Assembly: GCF_030388665.1 (NCBI RefSeq) | Contig: NZ_CP128846.1 | Span: 6,832,501-6,896,500 of the forward strand | DNA from: Streptomyces flavofungini | GTDB lineage: Bacteria > Actinomycetota > Actinomycetes > Streptomycetales > Streptomycetaceae | Length of the DNA: 64,000 nt | Direction: 5' to 3' | Part shown: piece after piece, positions 38,343 to 46,976 of the stretch | Layout of the letters: every line of letters starts with the position of its first letter | Position numbering within the stretch: position 1 is the first letter of the stretch | Position numbers and translations under genes: made by a program | The notes under the pieces: generated by a model | Told to the model about the DNA's origin: nothing | Database searches by the model: none | Seen by the model: only the letters and a program-made list of their open reading frames with translations

Positions 38343-39400
38343 GTAGCCAAGAGAATCCAGAAGAGAACCTGCCCAGCGAGCAGGAATCCGCCGCCCACGG
38401 CGCGGTAGCCGTGGCCGATGAGGCCGACCCGTTCGCGGACCCGGGGCTGCCGCCCCACGAGCACCGCGTCCAGGACATCGACGAGCAGGCCGCCCGGCGC
38501 TCCGAGCGCACGGTCGCGCTCCTGTTCACCGTCTCGATGCTGGCCACGATCGGCTTCATCGCCTCGTACGTGGCCTTCCCGGTCGACAAGAGCGTCTACA
38601 TCTGGCCCATCGGCCACATCAGCGCGCTCAACTTCTCCCTGGGCATGACCCTCGGCGTGGCGCTCTTCTGCATCGGCGCGGGCGCGGTCCACTGGGCCCG
38701 CACCCTGATGTCCGACGTGGAGGTCGCCGACGACCGGCACCCCATCGAGGCCGAGCCCGAGGTCAAGGCCAAGGTGATGGCGGACTTCGCGGCCGGCGCG
38801 AAGGAGTCCCAGCTCGGCCGGCGCAAGCTGATCCGCAACACCATGTTCGGCGCGCTCGCCATGGTTCCGCTGTCCGGTGTCGTCCTGCTGCGTGACCTCG
38901 GTCCGCTGCCGGAGGACAAGCTGCGGCACACCCTGTGGTCCAAGGGCAAGCTGCTCGTGAACATGAACACGAACGAGCCGCTGCGCCCCGCGGACATCCC
39001 GGTCGGATCGCTCACCTTCGCCAAGCCCGAGGGCCTGGAGGAGCACGACCACGACTTCCAGACCCAGATCGCCAAGGCGGCCCTGATGATCGTCCGGATC
39101 CAGCCGGACAACATCAAGGACAAGCGCGAGCTGGAGTGGTCGCACGAGGGTGTCGTCGCGTACTCCAAGATCTGCACCCACGTGGGCTGCCCGATCTCCC
39201 TGTACGAGCAGCAGACGCACCACGCGCTCTGCCCGTGCCACCAGTCCACCTTCGACCTCTCCGACGGCGCCCGAGTCATCTTCGGCCCCGCCGGTCACGC
39301 CCTTCCGCAGTTGAAGATCGGCGTGAACGAGGAGGGCTATCTCGAGGCGCACGGCGACTTCGAAGAGCCCGTCGGTCCTGCCTTCTGGGAGCGCGGATGA
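38339..39400 (+). CDS. qcrA: Rieske iron-sulfur subunit of the bcc complex
   Basis: 353 aa, with three N-terminal helices and a long acidic cytoplasmic head as in actinobacteria. The Rieske [2Fe-2S] motifs CTHVGC and CPCHQSTFD are intact (about 278-310). Start ATG at 38339 in the ATGA overlap with qcrC. Its stop overlaps the qcrB start. Confidence 0.96.
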   Translation: MSSQENPEENLPSEQESAAHGAVAVADEADPFADPGLPPHEHRVQDIDEQAARRSERTVALLFTVSMLATIGFIASYVAFPVDKSVYIWPIGHISALNFSLGMTLGVALFCIGAGAVHWARTLMSDVEVADDRHPIEAEPEVKAKVMADFAAGAKESQLGRRKLIRNTMFGALAMVPLSGVVLLRDLGPLPEDKLRHTLWSKGKLLVNMNTNEPLRPADIPVGSLTFAKPEGLEEHDHDFQTQIAKAALMIVRIQPDNIKDKRELEWSHEGVVAYSKICTHVGCPISLYEQQTHHALCPCHQSTFDLSDGARVIFGPAGHALPQLKIGVNEEGYLEAHGDFEEPVGPAFWERG

Positions 39401-41049
39401 GTACCGAGAACACCACGGTGACCGAGGCCCCGGCCACCGACACACGCAAGAAGGCGCCCGCCGGTGAGCGGGTCGCCGACTGGGCCGACGGCCGCCTGGG
39501 GATCTACTCCCTGGCCAAGGCCAACATGCGCAAGATCTTCCCGGACCACTGGTCCTTCATGCTCGGTGAGATCTGCCTCTACAGCTTCATCATCATCATC
39601 CTCACGGGTGTGTACCTGACGCTGTTCTTCCACCCGTCGATGAACGAGGTGGAGTACCACGGCAGCTACGTGCCCCTGCAGGGCCAGCTGATGTCCGAGG
39701 CGTTCAACTCGACCATGCACATCTCCTTCGATGTGCGCGGTGGTCTGCTGATCCGGCAGATCCACCACTGGGCGGCGCTGATCTTCCTCGCGGCCATGTT
39801 CGTGCACATGATGCGCGTCTTCTTCACGGGCGCCTTCCGCAAGCCGCGCGAGGTCAACTGGCTGTTCGGCTTCCTGCTGTTCGTCCTCGGCATGTTCACC
39901 GGCTTCACCGGTTACTCGCTCCCGGACGACTTGTTGTCGGGCACCGGTGTCCGCTTCATGCAGGGCGCCGTGCTCTCGGTGCCGATCGTCGGAACGTACC
40001 TCTCGATGTTCCTGTTCGGCGGGGAGTTCCCCGGCGGCGACTTCGTGGCACGGTTCTACTCGGTCCACATCCTGCTGCTGCCGGGCATCATGCTCGGCCT
40101 CGTGGTGGCGCACCTGATCCTGGTCTTCTACCACAAGCACACGCAGTTCGCGGGCCCCGGCAAGACCAACAAGAACGTCGTCGGCATGCCGCTGCTCCCG
40201 GTCTACATGGCCAAGGCCGGAGGCTTCTTCTTCCTGGTCTTCGGTGTCATCGCGGCCGTCTCGGCGATCGCCACGATCAACCCGATCTGGGCTCTCGGGC
40301 CCTACCGTCCGGACCAGGTGTCCACGGGCGCCCAGCCCGACTGGTACATGGGCTTCTCCGAAGGCCTGATCCGTGTCATGCCGGGCTGGGAGATCAACCT
40401 CTGGGGACACACGCTCGTCCTGGGTGTGTTCATCCCGTTGATCATCTTCCCGCTGGTCCTGGTGGCCATCGCGGTCTACCCGTTCATCGAGGCCTGGGTC
40501 ACCGGGGACAAGCGCGAGCACCACATCCTGGACCGCCCGCGCAACGCCCCGACCCGCACCGCCTTCGGTGTGGCCTGGATGACCTGGTACTTCGTCCTGC
40601 TCGTCGGTGGTGGAAACGACCTGTGGGCCACCCACTTCCACCTGTCGATCAACTCGATCACCTGGTTCGTCCGGATCTTCTTCTTCGCCGGACCGGTCAT
40701 CGCGTTCATCGTCACCAAGCGGATCTGCCTGGGCCTGCAGCGGCGCGACAAGGACAAGGTGCTGCACGGACGCGAGTCCGGCATCATCAAGCGCCTGCCG
40801 CACGGTGAGTTCATCGAGGTGCACGAGCCGCTCAACAAGGAGCAGCTGCACACCCTGACCGCGCACGAGCAGTACAAGCCGCTCGAGATCGGCCCGACGG
40901 TCGACGAGAACGGCGTGGAGCGCAAGGTCAAGGGTCCGCAGAAGCTGCGGGCGAAGCTCTCCAAGGGCTTCTACGGCGAGGACAGCCAGATCCCGAAGCC
41001 CACCGCGGAGGAGTACAAGGAGATCACGAGCGGCCACGGCCACCACTGA
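39397..41049 (+). CDS. qcrB: Cytochrome b subunit of the bcc complex
   Basis: 550 aa, cytochrome b with haem-ligand histidines in helices B and D (QIHHWAALIF, MFVHMM; YSVHILLLPG, VVAHLILVFYHKH). It carries the long hydrophilic C-terminal extension of actinobacteria (about 425-550). Quinol oxidation site around PWEI-like GWEINLWGH. Start ATG at 39397. Ends the operon before a terminator at 41095-41123. Confidence 0.97.
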   Translation: MSTENTTVTEAPATDTRKKAPAGERVADWADGRLGIYSLAKANMRKIFPDHWSFMLGEICLYSFIIIILTGVYLTLFFHPSMNEVEYHGSYVPLQGQLMSEAFNSTMHISFDVRGGLLIRQIHHWAALIFLAAMFVHMMRVFFTGAFRKPREVNWLFGFLLFVLGMFTGFTGYSLPDDLLSGTGVRFMQGAVLSVPIVGTYLSMFLFGGEFPGGDFVARFYSVHILLLPGIMLGLVVAHLILVFYHKHTQFAGPGKTNKNVVGMPLLPVYMAKAGGFFFLVFGVIAAVSAIATINPIWALGPYRPDQVSTGAQPDWYMGFSEGLIRVMPGWEINLWGHTLVLGVFIPLIIFPLVLVAIAVYPFIEAWVTGDKREHHILDRPRNAPTRTAFGVAWMTWYFVLLVGGGNDLWATHFHLSINSITWFVRIFFFAGPVIAFIVTKRICLGLQRRDKDKVLHGRESGIIKRLPHGEFIEVHEPLNKEQLHTLTAHEQYKPLEIGPTVDENGVERKVKGPQKLRAKLSKGFYGEDSQIPKPTAEEYKEITSGHGHH

Positions 41050-41094
41050 TCACCTGAGCGCCACCAGGCGCTGACCCGAAGGTCGCCACGGCAG

Positions 41095-41126
41095 GAGCCC
41101 CGTCCAGTGCATGGACGGGGCTCTTT
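41095..41126 (+). terminator. qcr operon terminator
   Basis: An 11-bp perfect stem GAGCCCCGTCC / GGACGGGGCTC, 7-nt loop, followed by TTT. A classical rho-independent terminator after qcrB. Confidence 0.88.
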
Positions 41127-41203
41127 GCCGTCCTGGGGGCTGGATAGGGTGGACCCACCCCAAGAAGCTTGGGATGCCTTCGTCTACGAAACCAGGAGCG
41201 GCC

Positions 41204-42268
41204 ATGAGCGCTGTGACCCCCGCAGGAGGCGACACCGCGGCGGCCCGTTCCTGGCCCGACGTACTGAACGGGCTGCTCGACGGGCGCGACCAGAGCGCGG
41301 ACGACACGGCCTGGGCCATGGACCGCATCATGAGCGGCGAGGCCACGGACGCGCAGATCGCGGGCTTCGCGGTGGCGCTGCGCGCCAAGGGCGAGACCGT
41401 CGAGGAGATCTCCGGCCTGGTCCGGACGATGTACGAGCACGCCCACACCATCGACGTGCCCGGGCCGAGCGTCGACATCGTCGGCACCGGCGGCGACGGC
41501 GCCAAGACCGTGAACATCTCCACCATGTCGGCGATCGTCGTCGCCGGGACCGGCGCGAAGGTCGTCAAGCACGGCAACCGCGCGGCGTCCTCCGCGAGCG
41601 GCGCCTCCGACGTCCTGGAGAAGCTCGGCGTGAACCTGGAGCTCACCCCCAGACGGGTGCGGGAGGTCGCCGAGGAGGCCGGGATCACCTTCTGCTTCGC
41701 GGTGAAGTTCCACCCCGCGCTCCGGCACGTGGCGCCCGCGCGCCGCGAACTGGGCATCCGGACCACCTTCAACTTCCTCGGCCCGCTCACCAACCCGGCC
41801 AGGGTGCGGGCCCAGGCCACCGGTGTCGCCGACGCGCGGATGGCGCCGATCCTCGCCGGCGTCCTCGCCGAGCGCGGCTCTTCGGCGCTCGTCTTCCGCG
41901 GCGACGACGGGCTCGACGAGCTGACGACGACGGCCACGTCGCGGGTGTGGGTGGTCAGGGACGGGGGCGTCCACGAGGAGGCCTTCGACCCGCGGGACGT
42001 CGGCATCGACCTGGTGCCGGTCGAGGCGCTGCGGGGCGCCGACGCCTCGTACAACGCGGAGGTCGCGCGGCGGCTTCTGGACGGTGAGACGGGGCCGGTG
42101 CGGGACGCGGTGCTGCTGAACTCGGCGGCGGCGCTGGTCGCCCTGGGGCCGGGCGAGGGGTCCCTGGCGGGGCAGATCAGGACGGGGATGGCCAAGGCGG
42201 CCGACGCCATCGACTCCGGGGCAGCGAAGGGTGTGCTGGCGCGCTGGGTGGCGGCGAGTAACAGCTAA
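41204..42268 (+). CDS. trpD: Anthranilate phosphoribosyltransferase
   Basis: 354 aa, second step of tryptophan synthesis. PRPP/metal motif [16 protein letters not shown] (about 88-103), anthranilate region [18 protein letters not shown] and a C-terminal DE metal pair ([13 protein letters not shown]). The start is the ATG at 41204. It stands alone, away from other trp genes, between the qcr operon and the SAM-IV leader. A nested hairpin element follows. Confidence 0.96.
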   Translation: MSAVTPAGGDTAAARSWPDVLNGLLDGRDQSADDTAWAMDRIMSGEATDAQIAGFAVALRAKGETVEEISGLVRTMYEHAHTIDVPGPSVDIVGTGGDGAKTVNISTMSAIVVAGTGAKVVKHGNRAASSASGASDVLEKLGVNLELTPRRVREVAEEAGITFCFAVKFHPALRHVAPARRELGIRTTFNFLGPLTNPARVRAQATGVADARMAPILAGVLAERGSSALVFRGDDGLDELTTTATSRVWVVRDGGVHEEAFDPRDVGIDLVPVEALRGADASYNAEVARRLLDGETGPVRDAVLLNSAAALVALGPGEGSLAGQIRTGMAKAADAIDSGAAKGVLARWVAASNS

Positions 42269-42278
42269 GCCCCTGGAA

Positions 42279-42392
42279 GGGGCGCGGGGAACTGCGCGAC
42301 CAGCCACAACAAAGCCGCAGACGCATCTGCCAGGTACTCCGCAGACGCGTCTGCGGCTTTTCGCGCGCTGAGCGCGCAGTTCCCCGCGCCCC
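42279..42392 (+). repeat. Nested inverted-repeat element after trpD
   Basis: Outer arms of 20 bp (42279-42298 and 42373-42392, perfect complements, beginning GGGGCGCGGG) enclose inner arms of 14 bp (AAAGCCGCAGACGC 42311-42324 with 42347-42360) followed by TTTT. The left arm matches the repeat at 31463. It probably also terminates trpD. Confidence 0.75.
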
Positions 42393-42465
42393 TGACGGGG
42401 CGCCCCGGTCCGGATTGTGGACGGCGATGTTGCGCGCCCTTGGGCGTGTGGCAGGATGTCCGGCA

Positions 42466-42584
42466 GGTCATGAGTGACAGCGACTACGGCCCCGGCCCGC
42501 TGTCCGGCAACCCTCCGTCCGTGGCGGGGTGCCCCGGGTGAAGACCAGGCGGTGGACAGCAAGGTCCGCCGCAAGCGCGGACCC
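42466..42584 (+). ncRNA. SAM-IV riboswitch
   Basis: The stretch beginning GGTCATGAGTGACAGCG matches my memory of the SAM-IV (RF00634) core. P1 GGTC/GACC (42466-42469, 42543-42546), P2 GACAGCG/CGCTGTC (42476-42482, 42498-42504), the core CCGGCAACCCTCC, and GGGGTGCCCCGGGTGA follow. A pseudoknot CCCGG (42491-42495) with CCGGG (42534-42538) is possible. The 3' stem GGTCCGC/GCGGACC (42563-42569, 42577-42583) is the extra SAM-IV element. It would sense S-adenosylmethionine and repress the class V aminotransferase gene downstream. Confidence 0.9.
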
Positions 42585-42624
42585 CTTTGAACCCTGGGGT
42601 CCTGGTCCTCAAGGGAGCAGTCTC

Positions 42625-42658
42625 GTGAGCAAGCGAATGCGATAGGGCGTCGACGCCC
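42625..42658 (+). promoter_or_regulatory. Possible leader micro-ORF (MSKRMR) and hairpin in the SAM-IV expression platform
   Basis: AGGGAG 10 nt before GTG at 42625 opens GTG AGC AAG CGA ATG CGA TAG, a six-residue peptide with a Met codon between two rare CGA codons. The stop overlaps GGGCGTCGACGCCC (42645-42658), which can form a 5-bp GC stem before CTTTT. Either a terminator or chance; inferred. Confidence 0.35.
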
Positions 42659-42745
42659 CTTTTCCGCGCACCCATTTCACCTTTTCCTGAGCTGTCGACC
42701 GACGTCCGGCCCAGTGATCTCGCCTGCCTCTTACGGGAGTTCGCC

Positions 42746-44233
42746 ATGTCTGCCACCCCTGCTGCCACCGCGTCCGCCGCCCGGTCCGCCGAGCCCGCCG
42801 ACTCCGCCGACCCCTGCTGCGCCGCCCCGCTGCCGGTCCTCGGCCGCGACGTCACCGTCCCCCTCGTCACCGGCGGCGAGGTGACCTACGCCGCGCTCGA
42901 CTACGCCGCGAGCGCCCCGGCCCTGCAGCGGGTCTGGGACGACGTGGCCGCGTACGCGCCGTACTACGGGAGCGTGCACCGCGGCGCCGGGTACCTGTCG
43001 CAGCTGTCGACCGACCTGTTCGAGAACGCCCGCAGGACCGTCGCCGAGTTCCTGGGCTGCCGCGACGGCGACCAGGTGGTGTTCACGCGGTCGACCACCG
43101 ACTCGCTGAACCTGCTCGCCGCCGCCCTGCCCGCCGACTGCGAGGTCTTCGTGTTCGAGACCGAGCACCACGCCTCGCTGCTGCCCTGGCGCGACGCCCG
43201 CGTCACCTACCTCGACGCCCCGCGCACCCACGACGAGGCCGTCCACACCCTGGAGCGCGCACTCGCCGACCGCGACCCCTCCCCGAGCTCTCCGCTTCGT
43301 TCGAGCGGGGGAGGCCCCTACGGCCCCGCCCTCGTGTGCGTCACCGGCGCCTCGAACGTCACCGGTGAGCTGTGGCCGGTCCGTGAGCTGGCCGCCGTCG
43401 CGCACGCGCACGGCGCCCGCATCGTCCTCGACGCCGCCCAGCTCGCACCCCACCACCCCGTGGACATCGCGGAGTTGGACGTCGACTGGGTCGCCTTCTC
43501 CGGGCACAAGCTGTACGCGCCCTTCGGCTCCGGCGTGCTCGCCGGGCGGGCCGACTGGCTGCAGGCCGCCGAGCCGTACCTCGCCGGCGGCGGCGCCTCG
43601 CGCAAGGTCGCGCGGCGCGCCGACGGGGGAGTGGACGTCGAGTGGCACGACACGGCCGCCCGGCACGAAGCCGGGTCGCCCAACGTCATCGGCGCCTACT
43701 CCATCGCCTCCGCCTGCAAGGCCCTTCAGGAGGCCGGGTTCGACGCGCTCGTGGAGCGGGAGCGGCACCTGATCGCGACGGTCACCGCGGGGCTCGCGGA
43801 TGTGCCGCAGGTGCGGGTGCTCTCCCTGTTCGGGGACGACGCGCCGCGCGTCGGCGTCATCTCCTTCGTCGTCGACGGCTGGAACAGCTCGCACTTCGCG
43901 GCCGCCCTGTCCGCCGAGTACGGCATCGGCGTGCGCGACGGCCTCTTCTGCGCCCACCCGCTCGTGCGCACCCTGCTCGGCGGCGCCCCCGACGAGCCCG
44001 GCGAGTGCGGCGCCCCGGAGGCCGCGCCCGGTGAGCGGTCCCTGAACGCGATCCGGGTGAGCTTCGGCGCGGGCACCCCCGACGAGCACGTGGAGCGCTT
44101 CGTGCGCGCCGTCCGCGAGCTGGTGGCCGACGGGGCGCGCTGGAACTACCGTACGGAGGACGGGCGTTGCGTGCCGGACACCGGTGCGGCGGACAGCGCC
44201 GTCGCCGGTGCCGCGGACGCCGCCGCTGCCTGA
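42746..44233 (+). CDS. Class V aminotransferase-fold PLP enzyme
   Basis: 495 aa, cysteine desulfurase/selenocysteine lyase-like. ALDYAASAPALQRVWD at the N terminus, RSTTDSLNLL, FETEHHASLLPW, LDAAQLAPHHPVD, and PLP lysine in WVAFSGHKLYAPFGSG (about 255). A SAM-IV riboswitch points to sulfur or methionine metabolism; the reaction is unknown. Residues about 176-192 (PSPSSPLRSSGGG) are encoded by an inserted Streptomyces repeat. The Ala-rich C terminus overlaps the glycerate kinase gene by 88 bp. Start ATG at 42746 behind GGGAG. Confidence 0.9.
   Translation: MSATPAATASAARSAEPADSADPCCAAPLPVLGRDVTVPLVTGGEVTYAALDYAASAPALQRVWDDVAAYAPYYGSVHRGAGYLSQLSTDLFENARRTVAEFLGCRDGDQVVFTRSTTDSLNLLAAALPADCEVFVFETEHHASLLPWRDARVTYLDAPRTHDEAVHTLERALADRDPSPSSPLRSSGGGPYGPALVCVTGASNVTGELWPVRELAAVAHAHGARIVLDAAQLAPHHPVDIAELDVDWVAFSGHKLYAPFGSGVLAGRADWLQAAEPYLAGGGASRKVARRADGGVDVEWHDTAARHEAGSPNVIGAYSIASACKALQEAGFDALVERERHLIATVTAGLADVPQVRVLSLFGDDAPRVGVISFVVDGWNSSHFAAALSAEYGIGVRDGLFCAHPLVRTLLGGAPDEPGECGAPEAAPGERSLNAIRVSFGAGTPDEHVERFVRAVRELVADGARWNYRTEDGRCVPDTGAADSAVAGAADAAAA
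43276..43318 (+). repeat. Dispersed Streptomyces repeat inserted in frame
   Basis: The sequence contains CCTCCCCGAGCTCTCCGC and TTCGTTCGAGCGGGGGAGGC, with complementary ends (CCTCCCC...GGGGGAGG, GCTC...GAGC), a small inverted-repeat element familiar from Streptomyces spacers. Here it lies inside the aminotransferase reading frame without breaking it. Confidence 0.7.
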
Positions 44234-45384
44234 CGCCGCAGCCGGGACCCCAGGACGATCATGCGCAGGGCGCGCTCCGTCGCGTCCGTCAGGAACTCGC
44301 CGCCCCGGCTCAGCGCCTCGGTGAGCGACACCGGGGCGGGCAGGATCGCGCTGTAGGCGTCCACGCCGAGTTCGCGGACCGCGTGCGCCCCGTCCCCGAT
44401 GGTGCCCGCGAGCACCAGGACGGGTCGCCCGAACCGCTTGGCGCGCCGGGCCACCTCGGCCGGGACCTTGCCGCGCGGCGTCTGGTGGTCGAGGGCGCCC
44501 TCCGCGGTGACGACCAGGTCGGCGCGGGCGAGGCGGGCGTCCAGGTCGAGATGGTCCAGGAGCACGTCGAAGCGGGGCAGGAGCCGGGCGCCGAGCGCGG
44601 CGAGCCCCGCGCCGAGGCCCCCGGAGGCGCCGGTCCCGACGCCGTTGTAGAGGTCGGCGGTGACGTTCAGATCGCGGGTCAGGACGTACGCCCAGTGTTC
44701 GAGGCCCGCCGCGAGCTGCTCGACCTGGGCGGGGGTCGCGCCCTTCTGCGGGCCGAAGACGCGGGCCACGCCGCGTGCGCCGCACAGGACGTTGTGCGGG
44801 TTGCAGGCGACGAGCAACTCGGTGTCCGCGAGGCGCGGGTCGAGGCCGCTGGTGTCGATGTGGTGCAGGCGCATCAGCTCCCGCCCGCCGTACGGCAGCT
44901 CCCAGCCGTCCTCGTCCAGGAGCCGGGCGCCGAGGGCCTGCAGGGCGCCCGCGCCCCCGTCCGACGTGCCGGAGTCGCCGCAGCCCACCAGGATGCGGCG
45001 GGCGCCGGTGTCCAGGGCGGCGCGGATCAGCTCGCCGACGCCGTACGTGGTGGTGGCGCCCGGGTCGCGCAGGTCCCGCGGGACCAGGCTGAGGCCCGCC
45101 GCCGCTGCCATCTCGACGACGGCGGTGCCGGAGCCGAGGAGCGCGAAGTGGGTGCCGATGCGCTCGCCCACGGGGCCCGTCGCGGGCAGCGCCACCAGGC
45201 GGCCCCCGGACGCGGCGGCCAGCGCCTGCGCGGTGCCCTCGCCGCCGTCGACCAGCGGGATCAGGTCGACCTCGGCGTCCGGCACGACCCGCCGCACCCC
45301 GGCCGCGATGGCTGCCGCGACGGACTGGGCGGACAGGGACTCCTTGAAGCCGCTGGGCGCGACGGCGAAACGGGTGAGGGGCAT
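44146..45384 (-). CDS. Glycerate kinase (type 2/GarK family)
   Basis: 412 aa, phosphorylates glycerate. RFAVAPSGFKESLSA at the N terminus, LIPLVDGGEGTAQAL, VGCGDSGTSDGGAGALQALG and VTAEGALDHQTPRGK are family motifs, all intact. I chose the ATG at 45384; the frame extends upstream into the permease gene without a sensible start. The last 30 residues overlap the aminotransferase gene on the other strand. The SLC13 permease gene lies 89 bp upstream on the same strand, so uptake and use of an organic acid may be linked. Confidence 0.94.
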   Translation of the reverse strand: MPLTRFAVAPSGFKESLSAQSVAAAIAAGVRRVVPDAEVDLIPLVDGGEGTAQALAAASGGRLVALPATGPVGERIGTHFALLGSGTAVVEMAAAAGLSLVPRDLRDPGATTTYGVGELIRAALDTGARRILVGCGDSGTSDGGAGALQALGARLLDEDGWELPYGGRELMRLHHIDTSGLDPRLADTELLVACNPHNVLCGARGVARVFGPQKGATPAQVEQLAAGLEHWAYVLTRDLNVTADLYNGVGTGASGGLGAGLAALGARLLPRFDVLLDHLDLDARLARADLVVTAEGALDHQTPRGKVPAEVARRAKRFGRPVLVLAGTIGDGAHAVRELGVDAYSAILPAPVSLTEALSRGGEFLTDATERALRMIVLGSRLRRQAAAASAAPATALSAAPVSGTQRPSSVR

Positions 45385-45473
45385 GGACGTACTCCTTGAC
45401 GGGTGAACGAGCGACGCAGGATGGGGGGCGGGCTCCGAGTGGCCCGCGGAACCCCTGGCGGCCGGGCCGGGGC

Positions 45474-46889
45474 TCAGCGGACGACGGGCACGCCGAGCAG
45501 CGGCCACACCGCGAGGGCGAACAGCAGGACGAGGGCGGCCGTCAGGGGAGCCAGGACGGCGGACAGGCGCAGCAGGTCGCGCGGGGTGTAGGTGGGCGTG
45601 CCGGGTATCTCGGCGAAGAGCGTCACCGGCTTGGCGGAGGCGGGCAGCGTGTGGCAGAAACCGGCGGCGGCCGTGGACGCGAGCGCCGCCGCGACCGGGT
45701 TCACTCCCGCGCCCACGGCGGCCGCGACCACCAGCGGCACCAGGACGGACGAGCGGGCCGAACGGGACTGGAGCACCAGGTGCGCCGCCGTGCTGATCGC
45801 GACGACGGCGGCCAGGAACAGGCCCGGCGGCAGGTCGACGGGAAGCCCCGACACCAGCCACTTCGCCGCACCCGAGTCGGCGAGCGCCACGCCCATCGCC
45901 ATCGTCGCCGCCATGAAGAGCAGCAGCGCCCACGGCACGGTCCTCAGGGCGTCCTTCAGGCGTACGGTGCCGAGCGCGGGCGAGGACGCGACGACCGCGC
46001 CGATCAACGCGACCACGGCGGGCGGCACTTGGTGCAGGGGCTCGCTGCACCACAGGGCGACGACGGTGGCCAGGAGCAGGGCGCAGCGCGTCTCGGCGGG
46101 CTCCCAGGGGCCGGTGACGGGGTGTTCGCTGTGCTCCTGGATCTGCTCGACGGTGATGTGGACGGGGCCCGTGCGGTCGGCGCGGCGGGTCGTCGTCCAC
46201 AGCACGGCCTCGGCGGCCAGGTGCGAGGACGCCATGGCGAGGGGCAGGCCGAGCAGCAGCCACTGGGTGAAGCCGATGCGGTCGCCGGTGGCCTCCCACA
46301 GAACCGACACGGTGATCAGGTGCGCGCCCGCGCCGATCAGGGTCGCGACGGCGGAGAGCAGGATCACGGTCGGGAACAGCAGCGCCAGCATCACGACGAG
46401 CCGCTTGCGGTCGGCCAGGACCTGGGCGAGCGCGAGGAAGACGGGCAGCGCGAGCGCGGCCCGCCCGGAGGTGGCCGGCACCGCGAAGGCCGTGACGACC
46501 AGGGCGGCGGTCGTCAGATGCGTCAGCTGGCGCACGCTGCGCGCCCCGCTGACCAGGAACGCCGCCGCTCGCCCCGCGAGCCCGCTGCGCGCGACGGCGG
46601 CGGCGAGCACGAACGCGCAGATCAGCAGCCAGACCGTCTCGTCGCCGAGGGTCCCGAAGAGGGTGTCGCTGCTGATCACGCCGGTGGCGGTGAGGGCGAG
46701 GCCCGCGCCGAGCGCGATGTACGTGTCGTCGATCGGCGTGCCGATCCAGGCACACGTGGCCAGGGCGAAGACGGCGAGGGTGAGGCGGGCGTCACCGCTC
46801 AGGCCGGGGAAGCTGCCGGGGACGACGAGGAGCGCGCACAGGCTCAGGGCCAGGCAGAGCAGGATCGTTTGCCGCGGGGTCAGGGTCAC
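45474..46889 (-). CDS. SLC13-type anion permease
   Basis: 471 aa, about 12 membrane helices. Conserved regions of the DASS/SLC13 family: FALATCAWIGTPIDD, AVPATSGRAALALPVF (substrate loop SGRAALALP) and a repeated AVGAGVNPVAAALAST near the C terminus. These carriers import di- or tricarboxylates or sulfate with sodium. With glycerate kinase next door, a carboxylate substrate is likely (inference). Start ATG at 46889. Confidence 0.9.
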   Translation of the reverse strand: MTLTPRQTILLCLALSLCALLVVPGSFPGLSGDARLTLAVFALATCAWIGTPIDDTYIALGAGLALTATGVISSDTLFGTLGDETVWLLICAFVLAAAVARSGLAGRAAAFLVSGARSVRQLTHLTTAALVVTAFAVPATSGRAALALPVFLALAQVLADRKRLVVMLALLFPTVILLSAVATLIGAGAHLITVSVLWEATGDRIGFTQWLLLGLPLAMASSHLAAEAVLWTTTRRADRTGPVHITVEQIQEHSEHPVTGPWEPAETRCALLLATVVALWCSEPLHQVPPAVVALIGAVVASSPALGTVRLKDALRTVPWALLLFMAATMAMGVALADSGAAKWLVSGLPVDLPPGLFLAAVVAISTAAHLVLQSRSARSSVLVPLVVAAAVGAGVNPVAAALASTAAAGFCHTLPASAKPVTLFAEIPGTPTYTPRDLLRLSAVLAPLTAALVLLFALAVWPLLGVPVVR

Positions 46890-46976
46890 GGCAGTCAGCG
46901 TCCCGGCGCGCCGTGAGCCTTCGATGAGCCGAAGATGAAAGGAACTTCACCGGCGGCCCGCACCGGGCCCCCGCTC

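Noticed and set aside
45385..46755. N-terminal extension of glycerate kinase
   Set aside because: It is a shadow of the SLC13 permease gene; the ATG at 45384 begins the conserved kinase fold.
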